A stretch of 46,809 nt of DNA. It comes from JBBTQX01 sp964366055. GTDB taxonomy: Bacteria > Patescibacteriota > Minisyncoccia > UBA6257 > GWB1-50-10. Shown here piece by piece: positions 1-5,886 of this stretch (position 1 is the stretch's first letter; the number at the start of each line of letters is the position of its first letter). The position numbers and the translations under genes were made by a program. Where the stretch lies: positions 1 to 46,809 of the forward strand of contig CAYISE010000003.1 in the NCBI GenBank assembly GCA_964366055.1, read 5' to 3'. The notes under the pieces are model-generated. The model saw only the letters and a list, made by a program, of their open reading frames with translations. It made no database searches and was not told the origin of the DNA.

Positions 1-7
1 TTTACCT

Positions 8-92
8 CTGAAAAGGGTTTTTGGCTTGGTCCGCCGCTTGAGCGGCGGCAAAAACTCTTTTCAGCAGCGAGCTCTGCCACTGGAAGCAGAGC
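8..92. repeat. Two-hairpin structured element
   Basis: A 16-bp stem (8-23 with 49-64, one G-T wobble) encloses a second perfect 7-bp GC hairpin (31-37 with 42-48, loop 38-41). A separate 7-bp hairpin follows (71-77 with 86-92). The sequence after it, GAGCGAAGCG, recurs in the cloverleaf-like repeat at 12807-12954, so the two may belong to one family. The reading frame across it is low-complexity and unconvincing, so I read it as non-coding. It could be a miniature palindromic element, or the 3' end of a structured RNA or terminator belonging to a gene left of the window. Confidence 0.5.
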
Positions 93-116
93 GAAGCGGG
101 GTTAAAATTTTCTGTT

Positions 117-310
117 TCGCAATTCAAAGTCAGAAAAACATAAAAAACCCGGAAAACTCGGAAAAGCTGATAAACCCGATAAACCTGAAAATGTTGAAAA
201 ACCCGATAAACCCGGTAATGCGATGAATCCTACATTCCTTGACAAAAAAGTGTGAAACATGTGAAACACTATCTTTTTTAGACAACCGGGTAGTGCGATG
301 AATCCTACAC
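117..310. repeat. Imperfect short repeats and a 23-bp direct repeat
   Basis: From about 135 to 215 the motif AAACCCGATAAAC recurs imperfectly. A near-identical direct repeat of about 23 bp ends each block: 212-234 and 286-309 both contain TGCGATGAATCCTACA. The copies are about 75 bp apart and bracket two GTGAAACA half-sites. No convincing gene lies in 1-388. The reading frame at 26-226 translates to Asn/Lys/Pro-rich low-complexity sequence. Confidence 0.55.
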
Positions 311-354
311 TTTCACTTTTTTAGTGTAAAAAATGTTTCGTGTGAAACATTTTT
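252..354. promoter_or_regulatory. parS-like dyad and half-sites, candidate ParB or repressor site
   Basis: The 16-mer TGTTTCGTGTGAAACA at 334-349 is a perfect dyad with 6-bp arms. It differs at two central positions from the usual bacterial parS sequence TGTTTCACGTGAAACA. It is nested in a perfect 10-bp stem (329-338 with 345-354). Two more GTGAAACA half-sites lie at 252-259 and 261-268. It sits about 30 kb from dnaA, within the range where chromosomal parS sites occur. It also overlaps the -35 region of the yraN promoter, so a repressor operator is the main alternative. No parB gene is in the window. Confidence 0.4.
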
Positions 355-372
355 ATTTTGTTAATTTGGGGG

Positions 373-378
373 TATAAT
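373..378 (+). promoter_or_regulatory. -10 box of yraN
   Basis: TATAAT lies 10 nt before the yraN ATG, giving an untranslated leader of only a few nucleotides and no room for a Shine-Dalgarno site. The 10-bp stem at 329-354 occupies the -35 side, which suggests control at that site. Confidence 0.55.
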
Positions 379-388
379 TTGTATAAAT

Positions 389-760
389 ATGACCCAAAAG
401 TATAAATTAGGGCAGGAGGGAGAGAATTTTGCGACTGAATATATGAAGGAGAATGATTATAGGATTCTTGAGAGGAATAAACGTGAGAAGTGGGGCGAGC
501 TGGATATTGTGGCTATGGCGCCAGACAAAACACTGGTTTTTGTGGAGGTAAAAACGATGGAAGCCGGCGGCGAGAATTTTTTGAGGCCGGAAGACCAGAT
601 GTCGGGGGCAAAAATCAGGAAATTCAAGCGGGCGGCCTCACTCTACGCGGGGATACATCAGGAGCTGGTCAATGATAAAAAAGGATGGCGGCTGGACTTA
701 ATCGCGCTTGAAAAAAATAATGACGGATCATTCCTGACCCGCCACTACGAAAATATATAA
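389..760 (+). CDS. yraN: YraN family (UPF0102) nuclease-fold protein
   Basis: This 123-aa protein matches the YraN/UPF0102 family in length and motifs. It has an N-terminal GQEGE (residues 8-12), the core GELDIVA (36-42) and VFVEVKT (50-56). Those acidic and Lys residues form the PD-(D/E)xK-like restriction-endonuclease fold of the family. The cellular role of YraN is not settled; links to DNA processing and replication are suspected. The start is the first ATG, just after a TATAAT, so the mRNA is nearly leaderless. The stop is followed 8 nt later by the first TrpR-cassette palindrome. Family assignment is firm and function is not. Confidence 0.9.
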   Translation: MTQKYKLGQEGENFATEYMKENDYRILERNKREKWGELDIVAMAPDKTLVFVEVKTMEAGGENFLRPEDQMSGAKIRKFKRAASLYAGIHQELVNDKKGWRLDLIALEKNNDGSFLTRHYENI

Positions 761-768
761 CATCTGAA

Positions 769-792
769 GGTGGTATAATTAATTATACCACC
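769..792. promoter_or_regulatory. Distal palindrome of the trpR-1 cassette (24 bp)
   Basis: A perfect 24-bp palindrome with arm GGTGGTATAATT. The same sequence, 22 bp perfect, recurs at 1217-1238 on the other side of the TrpR-like gene. The centres are 447 bp apart. TATAAT is present on both strands inside the dyad. It is most likely a binding site for the TrpR-like protein encoded between the two copies. Confidence 0.7.
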
Positions 793-815
793 CAGTGATT
801 ATATTCCGATTAAGA

Positions 816-1199
816 TTAAGTCCGACGGAGCCGACGCACATGTTCCGCCGGCGACATCAGAAACGGTATCTCGTTTCCACTTCTCCGTTTCCGCATTTTA
901 TCGTGACCATATTTTCGATGGACCCGCGGAGTTCTTTTTAGATTGTGTTTCACGAAGCTGATAGTGACCCTGGTTACATCCAATGCCTCGCCGATTTTCC
1001 GGTAACTGAAACCCCGTTCCAAAAGAAGCGATATCAGAAGGCGTTTCTCAATAAGAATTATCTCTGATGGGGTAAGGAACCTTTCCATGTTGGCGAGAAA
1101 AACCGTTTCGGATCCCGATTTTCCGATTGTTTTCCAAAAGGGTCTCCAGGCCGCTTCGCGCAACTCTTGAGCGATATGTTTCTTATTAACGCGTGTCAT
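816..1199 (-). CDS. TrpR/YerC-family transcriptional regulator, copy 1
   Basis: A 127-aa protein with the all-helical TrpR-superfamily layout. The helix-turn-helix is at about 65-87 (SYRKIGEALDVTRVTISF) and is preceded by LTPSEIILIEKRLLISLLLERG, as in the YerC/YecD branch. The tail is Arg/Lys-rich. It is a paralogue of the protein at 16727-17104; the helices around the motif are similar, but the start of the recognition helix (residues 76-78) is TRV here and SPG there. An extended -10, TGATATAAT, ends exactly 6 nt before the ATG, so the mRNA should be leaderless. A 22-bp palindrome lies 2 nt upstream of that promoter element, implying autoregulation. Ligand and other targets are unknown; tryptophan binding is not implied. 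Confidence 0.85.
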   Translation of the reverse strand: MTRVNKKHIAQELREAAWRPFWKTIGKSGSETVFLANMERFLTPSEIILIEKRLLISLLLERGFSYRKIGEALDVTRVTISFVKHNLKRTPRVHRKYGHDKMRKRRSGNEIPFLMSPAEHVRRLRRT

Positions 1200-1205
1200 A
1201 AGGGG

Positions 1206-1238
1206 ATTATATCATGGTGGTATAATTAATTATACCAC
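1206..1238 (-). promoter_or_regulatory. trpR-1 promoter with adjacent operator palindrome
   Basis: On the minus strand the extended -10 TGATATAAT occupies 1214-1206. The 22-bp palindrome (arm GTGGTATAATT, 1217-1238) begins 2 nt upstream of its TG. No -35 is recognisable, as expected for an extended -10 promoter. A protein on the palindrome would cover the -35 face. The palindrome also lies about 25 bp upstream of the divergent nusA -35, so nusA could be affected. Confidence 0.75.
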
Positions 1239-1263
1239 TCGCCAGTTTCGGTTTAATCAATGC

Positions 1264-1324
1264 TTGCTTTTTGTCGGGTCTTTGTTGTATACTAACCAAG
1301 TAAATGCCGCTCCTTGAGAGCGGC
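1264..1324 (+). promoter_or_regulatory. nusA promoter and leader hairpin
   Basis: TTGCTT (1264-1269), an 18-nt spacer and TATACT (1288-1293) form the promoter. The leader of roughly 55 nt contains a perfect 7-bp hairpin, GCCGCTC at 1306-1312 with its complement at 1318-1324. NusA acts on hairpins during transcription, so autoregulation through this hairpin is possible but unproven. Confidence 0.6.
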
Positions 1325-1354
1325 TGTATTACAAAAATTAAAAGAATCAACGGG

Positions 1355-2557
1355 ATGGACTTAAAAACATTAGCGAGCGCGGTGGAGCAGATTGCCGCCG
1401 AAAAAGGAATTTCCGCCGAAAAAGTATTGGACGCGATTGAGGCCTCCATCGCCGCCGCCTACAAAAAAGAATATCGCAAACGCTCGGAGATTATCCGCGC
1501 AAAGTTTGATTTGAAAACGGGGGATATCCGGTTCTTCCAAGTGAAAATCGCGGTGGACCCGTCCCAAGTCAGAATTGTGAACGAAGCTGAAGTGGAAGAA
1601 CTGGCGCTGGCATCGGAGGAAAAAGACGAACTGCCGCGCTACAATCCCGACCGCCACATTTTCTTGGATGAGGCGCGGAAGATAAAGCCGGAGGCGCAGC
1701 CGGATGAAGAAATTGAATTCGCGTTGGAGACGCAGGCCGACTTCGGCCGCATCGCGGCCCAAACCGCGAAGCAGGTGATTTTGCAGAATATCCGCGAAGC
1801 GGAGCGCTCCTCCATTAAAGACGAGTTCGCCGACAAAGAGGGGATGATTTTGAGCGGCGTGGTCCAGCGTTTTGACCGCGGCAATGTGTTTGTAAATTTA
1901 GGCCGGGCGGTCGGCATTATGTATCCCAACGAAAGCATCCCGGGCGAACGCTATCGCATCGGCGACCGGATGCGCTTCTACATTCTGGCCGTTCAGGACG
2001 ACGCCCGCCGGCCGGGCATCGTGCTTTCCCGCTCGCACCCGAATTTCGTGGCTAAACTTTTTGAACTGGAGGTGCCGGAAATTGCCGATGGCACGGTGGA
2101 AATCAAAGAAATCGCCCGCGAAGCCGGAAACCGCACGAAAATCGCGGTCGCTTCCAAAGAAGACGGCGTGGACCCGGTGGGTTCGGCGGTCGGCCAGCGC
2201 GGCACGCGCGTGATGGCGGTGACGAACGAATTAGGGAACGAAAAGATTGACATTATTGAATGGTCCGAAGACCCGTCTAAATTCATAGGCAATGCCATTT
2301 CGCCGGCTAAGGCGAAATTGGTGGAGATTCTGGAACGGCGCGAGGCGCGGGTGCTTGTTTCCGAAGACCAGTTGAGTTTGGCCATCGGCAAAGGCGGCCA
2401 GAACGTCCGCCTGGCGGCGAAATTGACCGGATGGAAGATTGACGTGCGCTCGCAGTCCAATCCGGAGGCGGTGCAGGAGGGCGGCGTGGCGGCGGCGGAA
2501 GAAGATGGAGAGGGTTTAAATCCGGAAGAAAAATCAGAAGAAAAATCAGAGGATTAA
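1355..2557 (+). CDS. nusA: Transcription termination/antitermination factor NusA
   Basis: A 400-aa NusA with the N-terminal RNA-polymerase-binding domain (about 1-125), an S1 domain (MILSGVVQRFDRGNVFVNL region), KH1 carrying the GQRG loop and KH2 carrying GKGG. A short Glu-rich tail replaces the acidic-repeat region of E. coli NusA. It binds RNA polymerase and nascent RNA and modulates pausing, termination and antitermination. The ATG at 1355 is preferred over a frame extension to 1304, because the extension runs through the leader hairpin and reads as non-NusA sequence. The usual neighbours rimP and infB are absent. Confidence 0.95.
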   Translation: MDLKTLASAVEQIAAEKGISAEKVLDAIEASIAAAYKKEYRKRSEIIRAKFDLKTGDIRFFQVKIAVDPSQVRIVNEAEVEELALASEEKDELPRYNPDRHIFLDEARKIKPEAQPDEEIEFALETQADFGRIAAQTAKQVILQNIREAERSSIKDEFADKEGMILSGVVQRFDRGNVFVNLGRAVGIMYPNESIPGERYRIGDRMRFYILAVQDDARRPGIVLSRSHPNFVAKLFELEVPEIADGTVEIKEIAREAGNRTKIAVASKEDGVDPVGSAVGQRGTRVMAVTNELGNEKIDIIEWSEDPSKFIGNAISPAKAKLVEILERREARVLVSEDQLSLAIGKGGQNVRLAAKLTGWKIDVRSQSNPEAVQEGGVAAAEEDGEGLNPEEKSEEKSED

Positions 2558-2571
2558 GAGTTAGGGACACG

Positions 2572-2692
2572 AGAAATTTCTTCTCTCGCTCGCAAAACCT
2601 CCACGCGGAGACCTAACGCACCGGGAAAAAGTGTGCGCTCCGGGCCGCTAGGCCAATTCTTACCCGCTTTTTCCCAGTGCGCCAGGTCTCTC
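2572..2692. ncRNA. Long imperfect hairpin between nusA and murD, structured RNA or terminator
   Basis: Stacked complementary arms: GAGACCT (2608-2614) with 2684-2690; CGCAC (2617-2621) with 2677-2681; GGGAAAAAG (2623-2631) with 2667-2675. A small GGCC/GGCC hairpin lies in the loop. Smaller hairpins precede it (CTCC-GGAG, 2599-2610). A T-rich run at 2695-2700 follows, so nusA termination is the simplest role. The 21 paired positions and inner hairpin are more elaborate than a usual terminator. The element is almost symmetrical, so it could be transcribed from either strand. It does not match SRP RNA, tmRNA or RNase P RNA signatures I know. Confidence 0.45.
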
Positions 2693-2796
2693 TGATTTTT
2701 ACTAGTTCAAGGAGAGATATCTCATTGGTGTTTTTGGAATTAAAAACGAGAGTTACTTCAGGAAACACAGGCGGAAATTATTTTATTTCCAAAAAT

Positions 2797-2825
2797 TTGA
2801 GAGAAAACTGGTTTACATCCATAAT
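2797..2825 (+). promoter_or_regulatory. murD promoter
   Basis: TTGAGA (2797-2802), a 17-nt spacer and CATAAT (2820-2825). The murD ATG follows 8 nt later, so the message should be leaderless. The in-frame TTG at 2825 overlaps the -10 and cannot be the start. Confidence 0.6.
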
Positions 2826-2833
2826 TGAGGTTG

Positions 2834-4270
2834 ATGGAAAATAATTTCAAAAACAAAAAAGTTCTGGTGATGGGTCTGGGTCTTTTGGGCGGGGGGATTG
2901 CGACGACGAAGTGGCTCGTGAAGCGCGGCGCGAAGGTGCTCGTGACCGATTTGCGTTCCCGCGAACAACTTAAAGATTCAATCAAGCAATTGGGAGTCGC
3001 CGCGAAGAAGGTGAGGTTTGTTTTGGGCGAACATCGCGAGGCCGACTTCAAAAATAATGACATTATCATGGTGAATCCCGCCGTGCCGCGCGAGAGCAAA
3101 TTCTTGGCCATCGCGAAAAAACGCAAAAAATTATTGGTGAACGACGCGCGGATTTTCTTTGACAGCATTCCCAATCCCGTGGTGGCGGTGACGGGGACGC
3201 GCGGAAAAACCACCACCGTGAATTGGATCGCGCATTTTTTGAAACCGAAATACTCGCGGGCAATCGCGGCCGGAAACTCCTCGGCGGTGGCTCTTTTGGC
3301 CCTGGCGGACAACTTAAAAGGCAAGGAGAATCCGGCGGTGATTGAACTTTCATCGTGGCAACTGGAACTCTTGCCCGGCAGTCGCCGCGCGCCGGAGGTG
3401 GCCGTTATCACGAATATCTATCCCGACCATCTGAATCGCTATAAATCTTTAGGGGATTACGCGCTCGCGAAGGCGAATATTTTTAAAGGACAGAATAAGA
3501 ATCAGAAATTAATTTTGAACGCGGATAATCCTTGGGCTGATTTTTTTCTGAAACAGCGTCCGCGAGCCCATATTTTCTTCTTCTCAAAAAAGCCGCTGTC
3601 TAAAAATCGGAATGGAGTATTTATAAAAAACCGCTCCGTTTATTTCAAAAACGGAAGGTGGACGGAAAAAGTTATCTCCGAAAAAATACCGGGAGAATTT
3701 TCATCCCGCGGCGAGCATAATCTGGAAAATCTCCTGGTCTCGCTTCTCGCCAGCCACTTGATGGGTATGGAGTGGGCGGCGCTCGCGAAAAATATAAAGA
3801 CCCTGCCGGATATCTTGTATCGCGAGCAGATTATTTTAAAAAAGAAAAACCTGACGGTGGTGAATGATTCCACGGCGACCTCGCCGGACGCGGTTATCGC
3901 GGCGGTGAAACGTTTCGCGCCGCAGGGGGACACCATCTTAATCACGGGCGGGACGGACAAAAATCTGCCGTTTAACGCGTGGGCGAGGGCGATAAAACAA
4001 CATTTAAAACCAAACCAGATTTATTTTCTGAACGGTAGCGCCACCAAGAAAATGATTGCCGCGCTCGGAAAAGTCGGATGTTTTAAGAAAGAACCGCCAT
4101 GGATTTTTGAGGACCTGGCGGGAATTTTGCTTTTTGTAAAAGCGGGCATTAATTCCAAAAAAGACACGATTGTTGTCTTCTCGCCCGGCGCGGCCAGTTT
4201 TGAGAAGTTCAAGAACGAATTTGACCGCGGCGAAAAATTTTCAAAGTATGCGAGGGAAATTTTCGGTTGA
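2834..4270 (+). CDS. murD: UDP-N-acetylmuramoyl-L-alanine--D-glutamate ligase
   Basis: A 478-aa Mur ligase. The N-terminal Rossmann segment is VLVMGLGLLGGG. The ATP-binding loop GTRGKTTT is at residues 121-128. The central domain has VIELSSWQLE and ITNIYPDHLNRY, and the C-terminal domain has DSTATSPDAV and ILITGGTDK. These are the MurD signatures. It adds D-glutamate to UDP-MurNAc-L-Ala in the cytoplasm with ATP hydrolysis. It stands alone and not in a division/cell-wall cluster. Its TGA stop is the first part of a large hairpin at 4270-4333. Confidence 0.95.
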   Translation: MENNFKNKKVLVMGLGLLGGGIATTKWLVKRGAKVLVTDLRSREQLKDSIKQLGVAAKKVRFVLGEHREADFKNNDIIMVNPAVPRESKFLAIAKKRKKLLVNDARIFFDSIPNPVVAVTGTRGKTTTVNWIAHFLKPKYSRAIAAGNSSAVALLALADNLKGKENPAVIELSSWQLELLPGSRRAPEVAVITNIYPDHLNRYKSLGDYALAKANIFKGQNKNQKLILNADNPWADFFLKQRPRAHIFFFSKKPLSKNRNGVFIKNRSVYFKNGRWTEKVISEKIPGEFSSRGEHNLENLLVSLLASHLMGMEWAALAKNIKTLPDILYREQIILKKKNLTVVNDSTATSPDAVIAAVKRFAPQGDTILITGGTDKNLPFNAWARAIKQHLKPNQIYFLNGSATKKMIAALGKVGCFKKEPPWIFEDLAGILLFVKAGINSKKDTIVVFSPGAASFEKFKNEFDRGEKFSKYAREIFG

Positions 4271-4333
4271 CCAGGTAGTGAAAACTCGATTGCGGCTTAT
4301 CGCCGACAGGCGATCGAGTTTCTACTACCTGGT
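4270..4333. repeat. 64-nt hairpin overlapping the murD stop
   Basis: ACCAGGTAGT (4270-4279) pairs with 4324-4333 and AAACTCGAT (4282-4290) pairs with 4313-4321. Only a 2-nt internal mismatch separates them. The loop can form CGCC/GGCG. No T-run follows, so a simple intrinsic terminator is not obvious. It may be a palindromic insertion that also insulates murD from the next promoter, whose -35 begins at its last base. Confidence 0.6.
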
Positions 4334-4361
4334 TGACTTCGTTTGAGTTTGAGAATATATT
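4333..4361 (+). promoter_or_regulatory. Promoter of the 4411 gene
   Basis: TTGACT (4333-4338), a 17-nt spacer and TATATT (4356-4361). The transcript would have a leader of about 43 nt ending in a clear ribosome site AAAGGGAG, 4 nt before the ATG at 4411. This contrasts with the leaderless starts of many neighbours. Confidence 0.65.
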
Positions 4362-4410
4362 TCACCTGAATAAACTGTTCGTTTACATTCAATAATATAA
4401 AGGGAGTTCT

Positions 4411-4710
4411 ATGCCAACCATGCGAGAATTTCAAAAGAAATTGTCCGATTTAAATGTCCACGAACTCGGAGAAGAAATATATTTGAAGAGTTTGTGCGAG
4501 TTGGGATTGGAATTTTATGTAAACCGCCCCAGCGAGCTTGGGGAGGCCTTTCACCTTAGGGGTTCTATCAATGGAAGGATCGCAGAAGTTCTCGGCGTTG
4601 CCGATACTGAATTCATATCGGAGAACATGCGCGATATCCTTGACGCCCTCAATGAAGGGCGCAGCGTAGAAACCATTTCTCGGATGTTCACCGGCGCGCC
4701 GGTCTACTAG
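4411..4710 (+). CDS. Hypothetical 99-aa protein
   Basis: I do not recognise this protein. It is 99 aa, mostly helical by eye, acidic, with no signal peptide, membrane segment or cysteine cluster. The middle (RGSINGRIAEVLGVADTEF) looks like a small helical bundle. A good promoter, a strong Shine-Dalgarno site and ordinary codon use support a real gene. It stops 6 nt short of the convergent hsp20 gene. Confidence 0.65.
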   Translation: MPTMREFQKKLSDLNVHELGEEIYLKSLCELGLEFYVNRPSELGEAFHLRGSINGRIAEVLGVADTEFISENMRDILDALNEGRSVETISRMFTGAPVY

Positions 4711-4715
4711 GAGAA

Positions 4716-5174
4716 TTATTCATCCGCTTTCACCTTCAGTTTTTTGGATTTGTTCCGATTCATCTTCGGCATTCTGATATTCAGGATGCCGTTTTTTAAT
4801 GTCGCCGTGGAATTTTCCGGGTCCACCTCCTGCGGCAGAATAATGGAACGGGAAAAAGTCCCCCAAAATAACTCCTGGTAAAAATAATCCTTTTCTTTCA
4901 CCTCCTCTTTCCGTTCGCGCTCGCCCCGGATGGTCACTGATTCGTTTGTGATGTTTATCTCCAAATTCTCGTCCTTCACGCCCGCCACCGTAGATTGGAT
5001 GATTATGTAATCACCGTCCTGAAAAACGTCCACCGTGAGCGTGCCCTCGCCCTCCTCCCAATCCTTGGTTTTTCCCGAGGAGACATTCAAAAGGGGCGCC
5101 GGCTCGGTTTTTAATTTGGCCAATTCCACGAATATGTCCCGTTTCGGTTCCCCATTTTTATTTTCCCCGAACAT
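4716..5174 (-). CDS. Small heat-shock protein, Hsp20/alpha-crystallin family
   Basis: A 152-aa protein. The alpha-crystallin domain covers about residues 45-140: LTVDVFQDGDYIIIQSTVAGVKDENLEI, then SVTIRGER, then FSRSIILPQEVDPENSTATLKNGILNIRMPK, ending in a Lys-rich tail. Such proteins are ATP-independent holdases for unfolding proteins. It is last in a minus-strand group after prsW, 19 nt away, but has its own promoter: an extended -10, TGATATAAT at 5189-5181, with its last base 6 nt before the ATG. Its mRNA should be leaderless. A heat-shock operator (CIRCE) was not seen. Confidence 0.92.
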   Translation of the reverse strand: MFGENKNGEPKRDIFVELAKLKTEPAPLLNVSSGKTKDWEEGEGTLTVDVFQDGDYIIIQSTVAGVKDENLEINITNESVTIRGERERKEEVKEKDYFYQELFWGTFSRSIILPQEVDPENSTATLKNGILNIRMPKMNRNKSKKLKVKADE

Positions 5175-5180
5175 ACTTTT

Positions 5181-5189
5181 ATTATATCA
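5181..5189 (-). promoter_or_regulatory. Extended -10 promoter of hsp20
   Basis: TGATATAAT with exactly 6 nt to the ATG, which places the expected transcription start on the A of the start codon. The same 9-mer drives both TrpR-like genes. Confidence 0.65.
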
Positions 5190-5193
5190 CGGA

Positions 5194-5886
5194 CTAGGAG
5201 ATTGATTTTAGTTTGGAGAAATCCTTGAAGATGAAAAAAGCGATGAAGACGAGGAAGATTGACGGATAAAGCAAACTCGCGTCCCCAAATTCGTAGATGA
5301 GATAATTGAAGGCGAAATGAATTACGGAAGCGATTGCGAGACCCAGAAAAATCCGGGATTTTAATTTGTTGATTCTCCGTCCGATAGCCCAGTAATATCC
5401 CGTGAAGGCGGAGGCCAATCCGTGGAGCAGGGTGGCGCCGATGAATCGGAAACCCAGCGTGCTCACAGTCGCGAGGATATTATTCATGCTTAAAAAATCC
5501 ATTTTGTCGCCCATAATAAAAATGTTTTCAATGGTAGCGAAACCCATGGCGGCGACAATGGCGTAAATCATCGCGTCCACCGGCTCGTCAAAGGCCGGCT
5601 CTTTGTTTACGCTCCAGTAGGCCGAGAAGAATTTAAAAACCTCCTCAATGAGCGCGAGACCGAGAATCAAAAGAAGAAAAGCGTGCAGGGGCCCGGCGAC
5701 GAATTTCTGGAAAATGAGCTGGAGGGCCAGTACCGGAACGCTCGCGAGCGCCCCGGCGCAGAAGGTGTAAATAATCAATTTTTTCGGTTCGGGATGAAGG
5801 TCCTCTTTGAGAAAGAAAATAAGCCAGAGAATGGAAGGCAGAAAGGCCAGAACCAAAACTAAAAGAAAATTTAAAGCGGCTACCAT
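5194..5886 (-). CDS. PrsW-family intramembrane metalloprotease
   Basis: A 230-aa polytopic membrane protein with about seven or eight hydrophobic helices and the PrsW active-site signatures: EEVFK (E81, E82), FDEPVDAMIYAIVAAMGF (99-116), EN (120-121) and HGLAS with H155. PrsW-type proteases cut membrane substrates; the B. subtilis member starts degradation of the anti-sigma factor RsiW. No anti-sigma gene is nearby, so the substrate is unknown. Its ATG overlaps the end of valS by 7 nt, implying translational coupling. Confidence 0.85.
   Translation of the reverse strand: MVAALNFLLVLVLAFLPSILWLIFFLKEDLHPEPKKLIIYTFCAGALASVPVLALQLIFQKFVAGPLHAFLLLILGLALIEEVFKFFSAYWSVNKEPAFDEPVDAMIYAIVAAMGFATIENIFIMGDKMDFLSMNNILATVSTLGFRFIGATLLHGLASAFTGYYWAIGRRINKLKSRIFLGLAIASVIHFAFNYLIYEFGDASLLYPSIFLVFIAFFIFKDFSKLKSIS

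Noticed and set aside
26..226. 66-codon open frame at the window start
   Set aside because: It covers the hairpin element and AAACCCGAT-type repeats and translates to low-complexity sequence, with no ribosome site.
769..1238. Insertion sequence, with palindromes as terminal inverted repeats
   Set aside because: The gene between them is a small DNA-binding regulator without nuclease motifs, and each palindrome is a complete dyad rather than a half-repeat; an operator role fits the 2-nt spacing to the -10 better. Mobility is left open as a weaker idea.
2572..2692. SRP RNA, tmRNA or tRNA
   Set aside because: The conserved SRP loop, the tmRNA tag sequence and tRNA T-loop motifs are not present.
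4270..4333. CRISPR repeat or attachment site
   Set aside because: A single palindrome with no repeated spacing, no cas genes and no integrase nearby.
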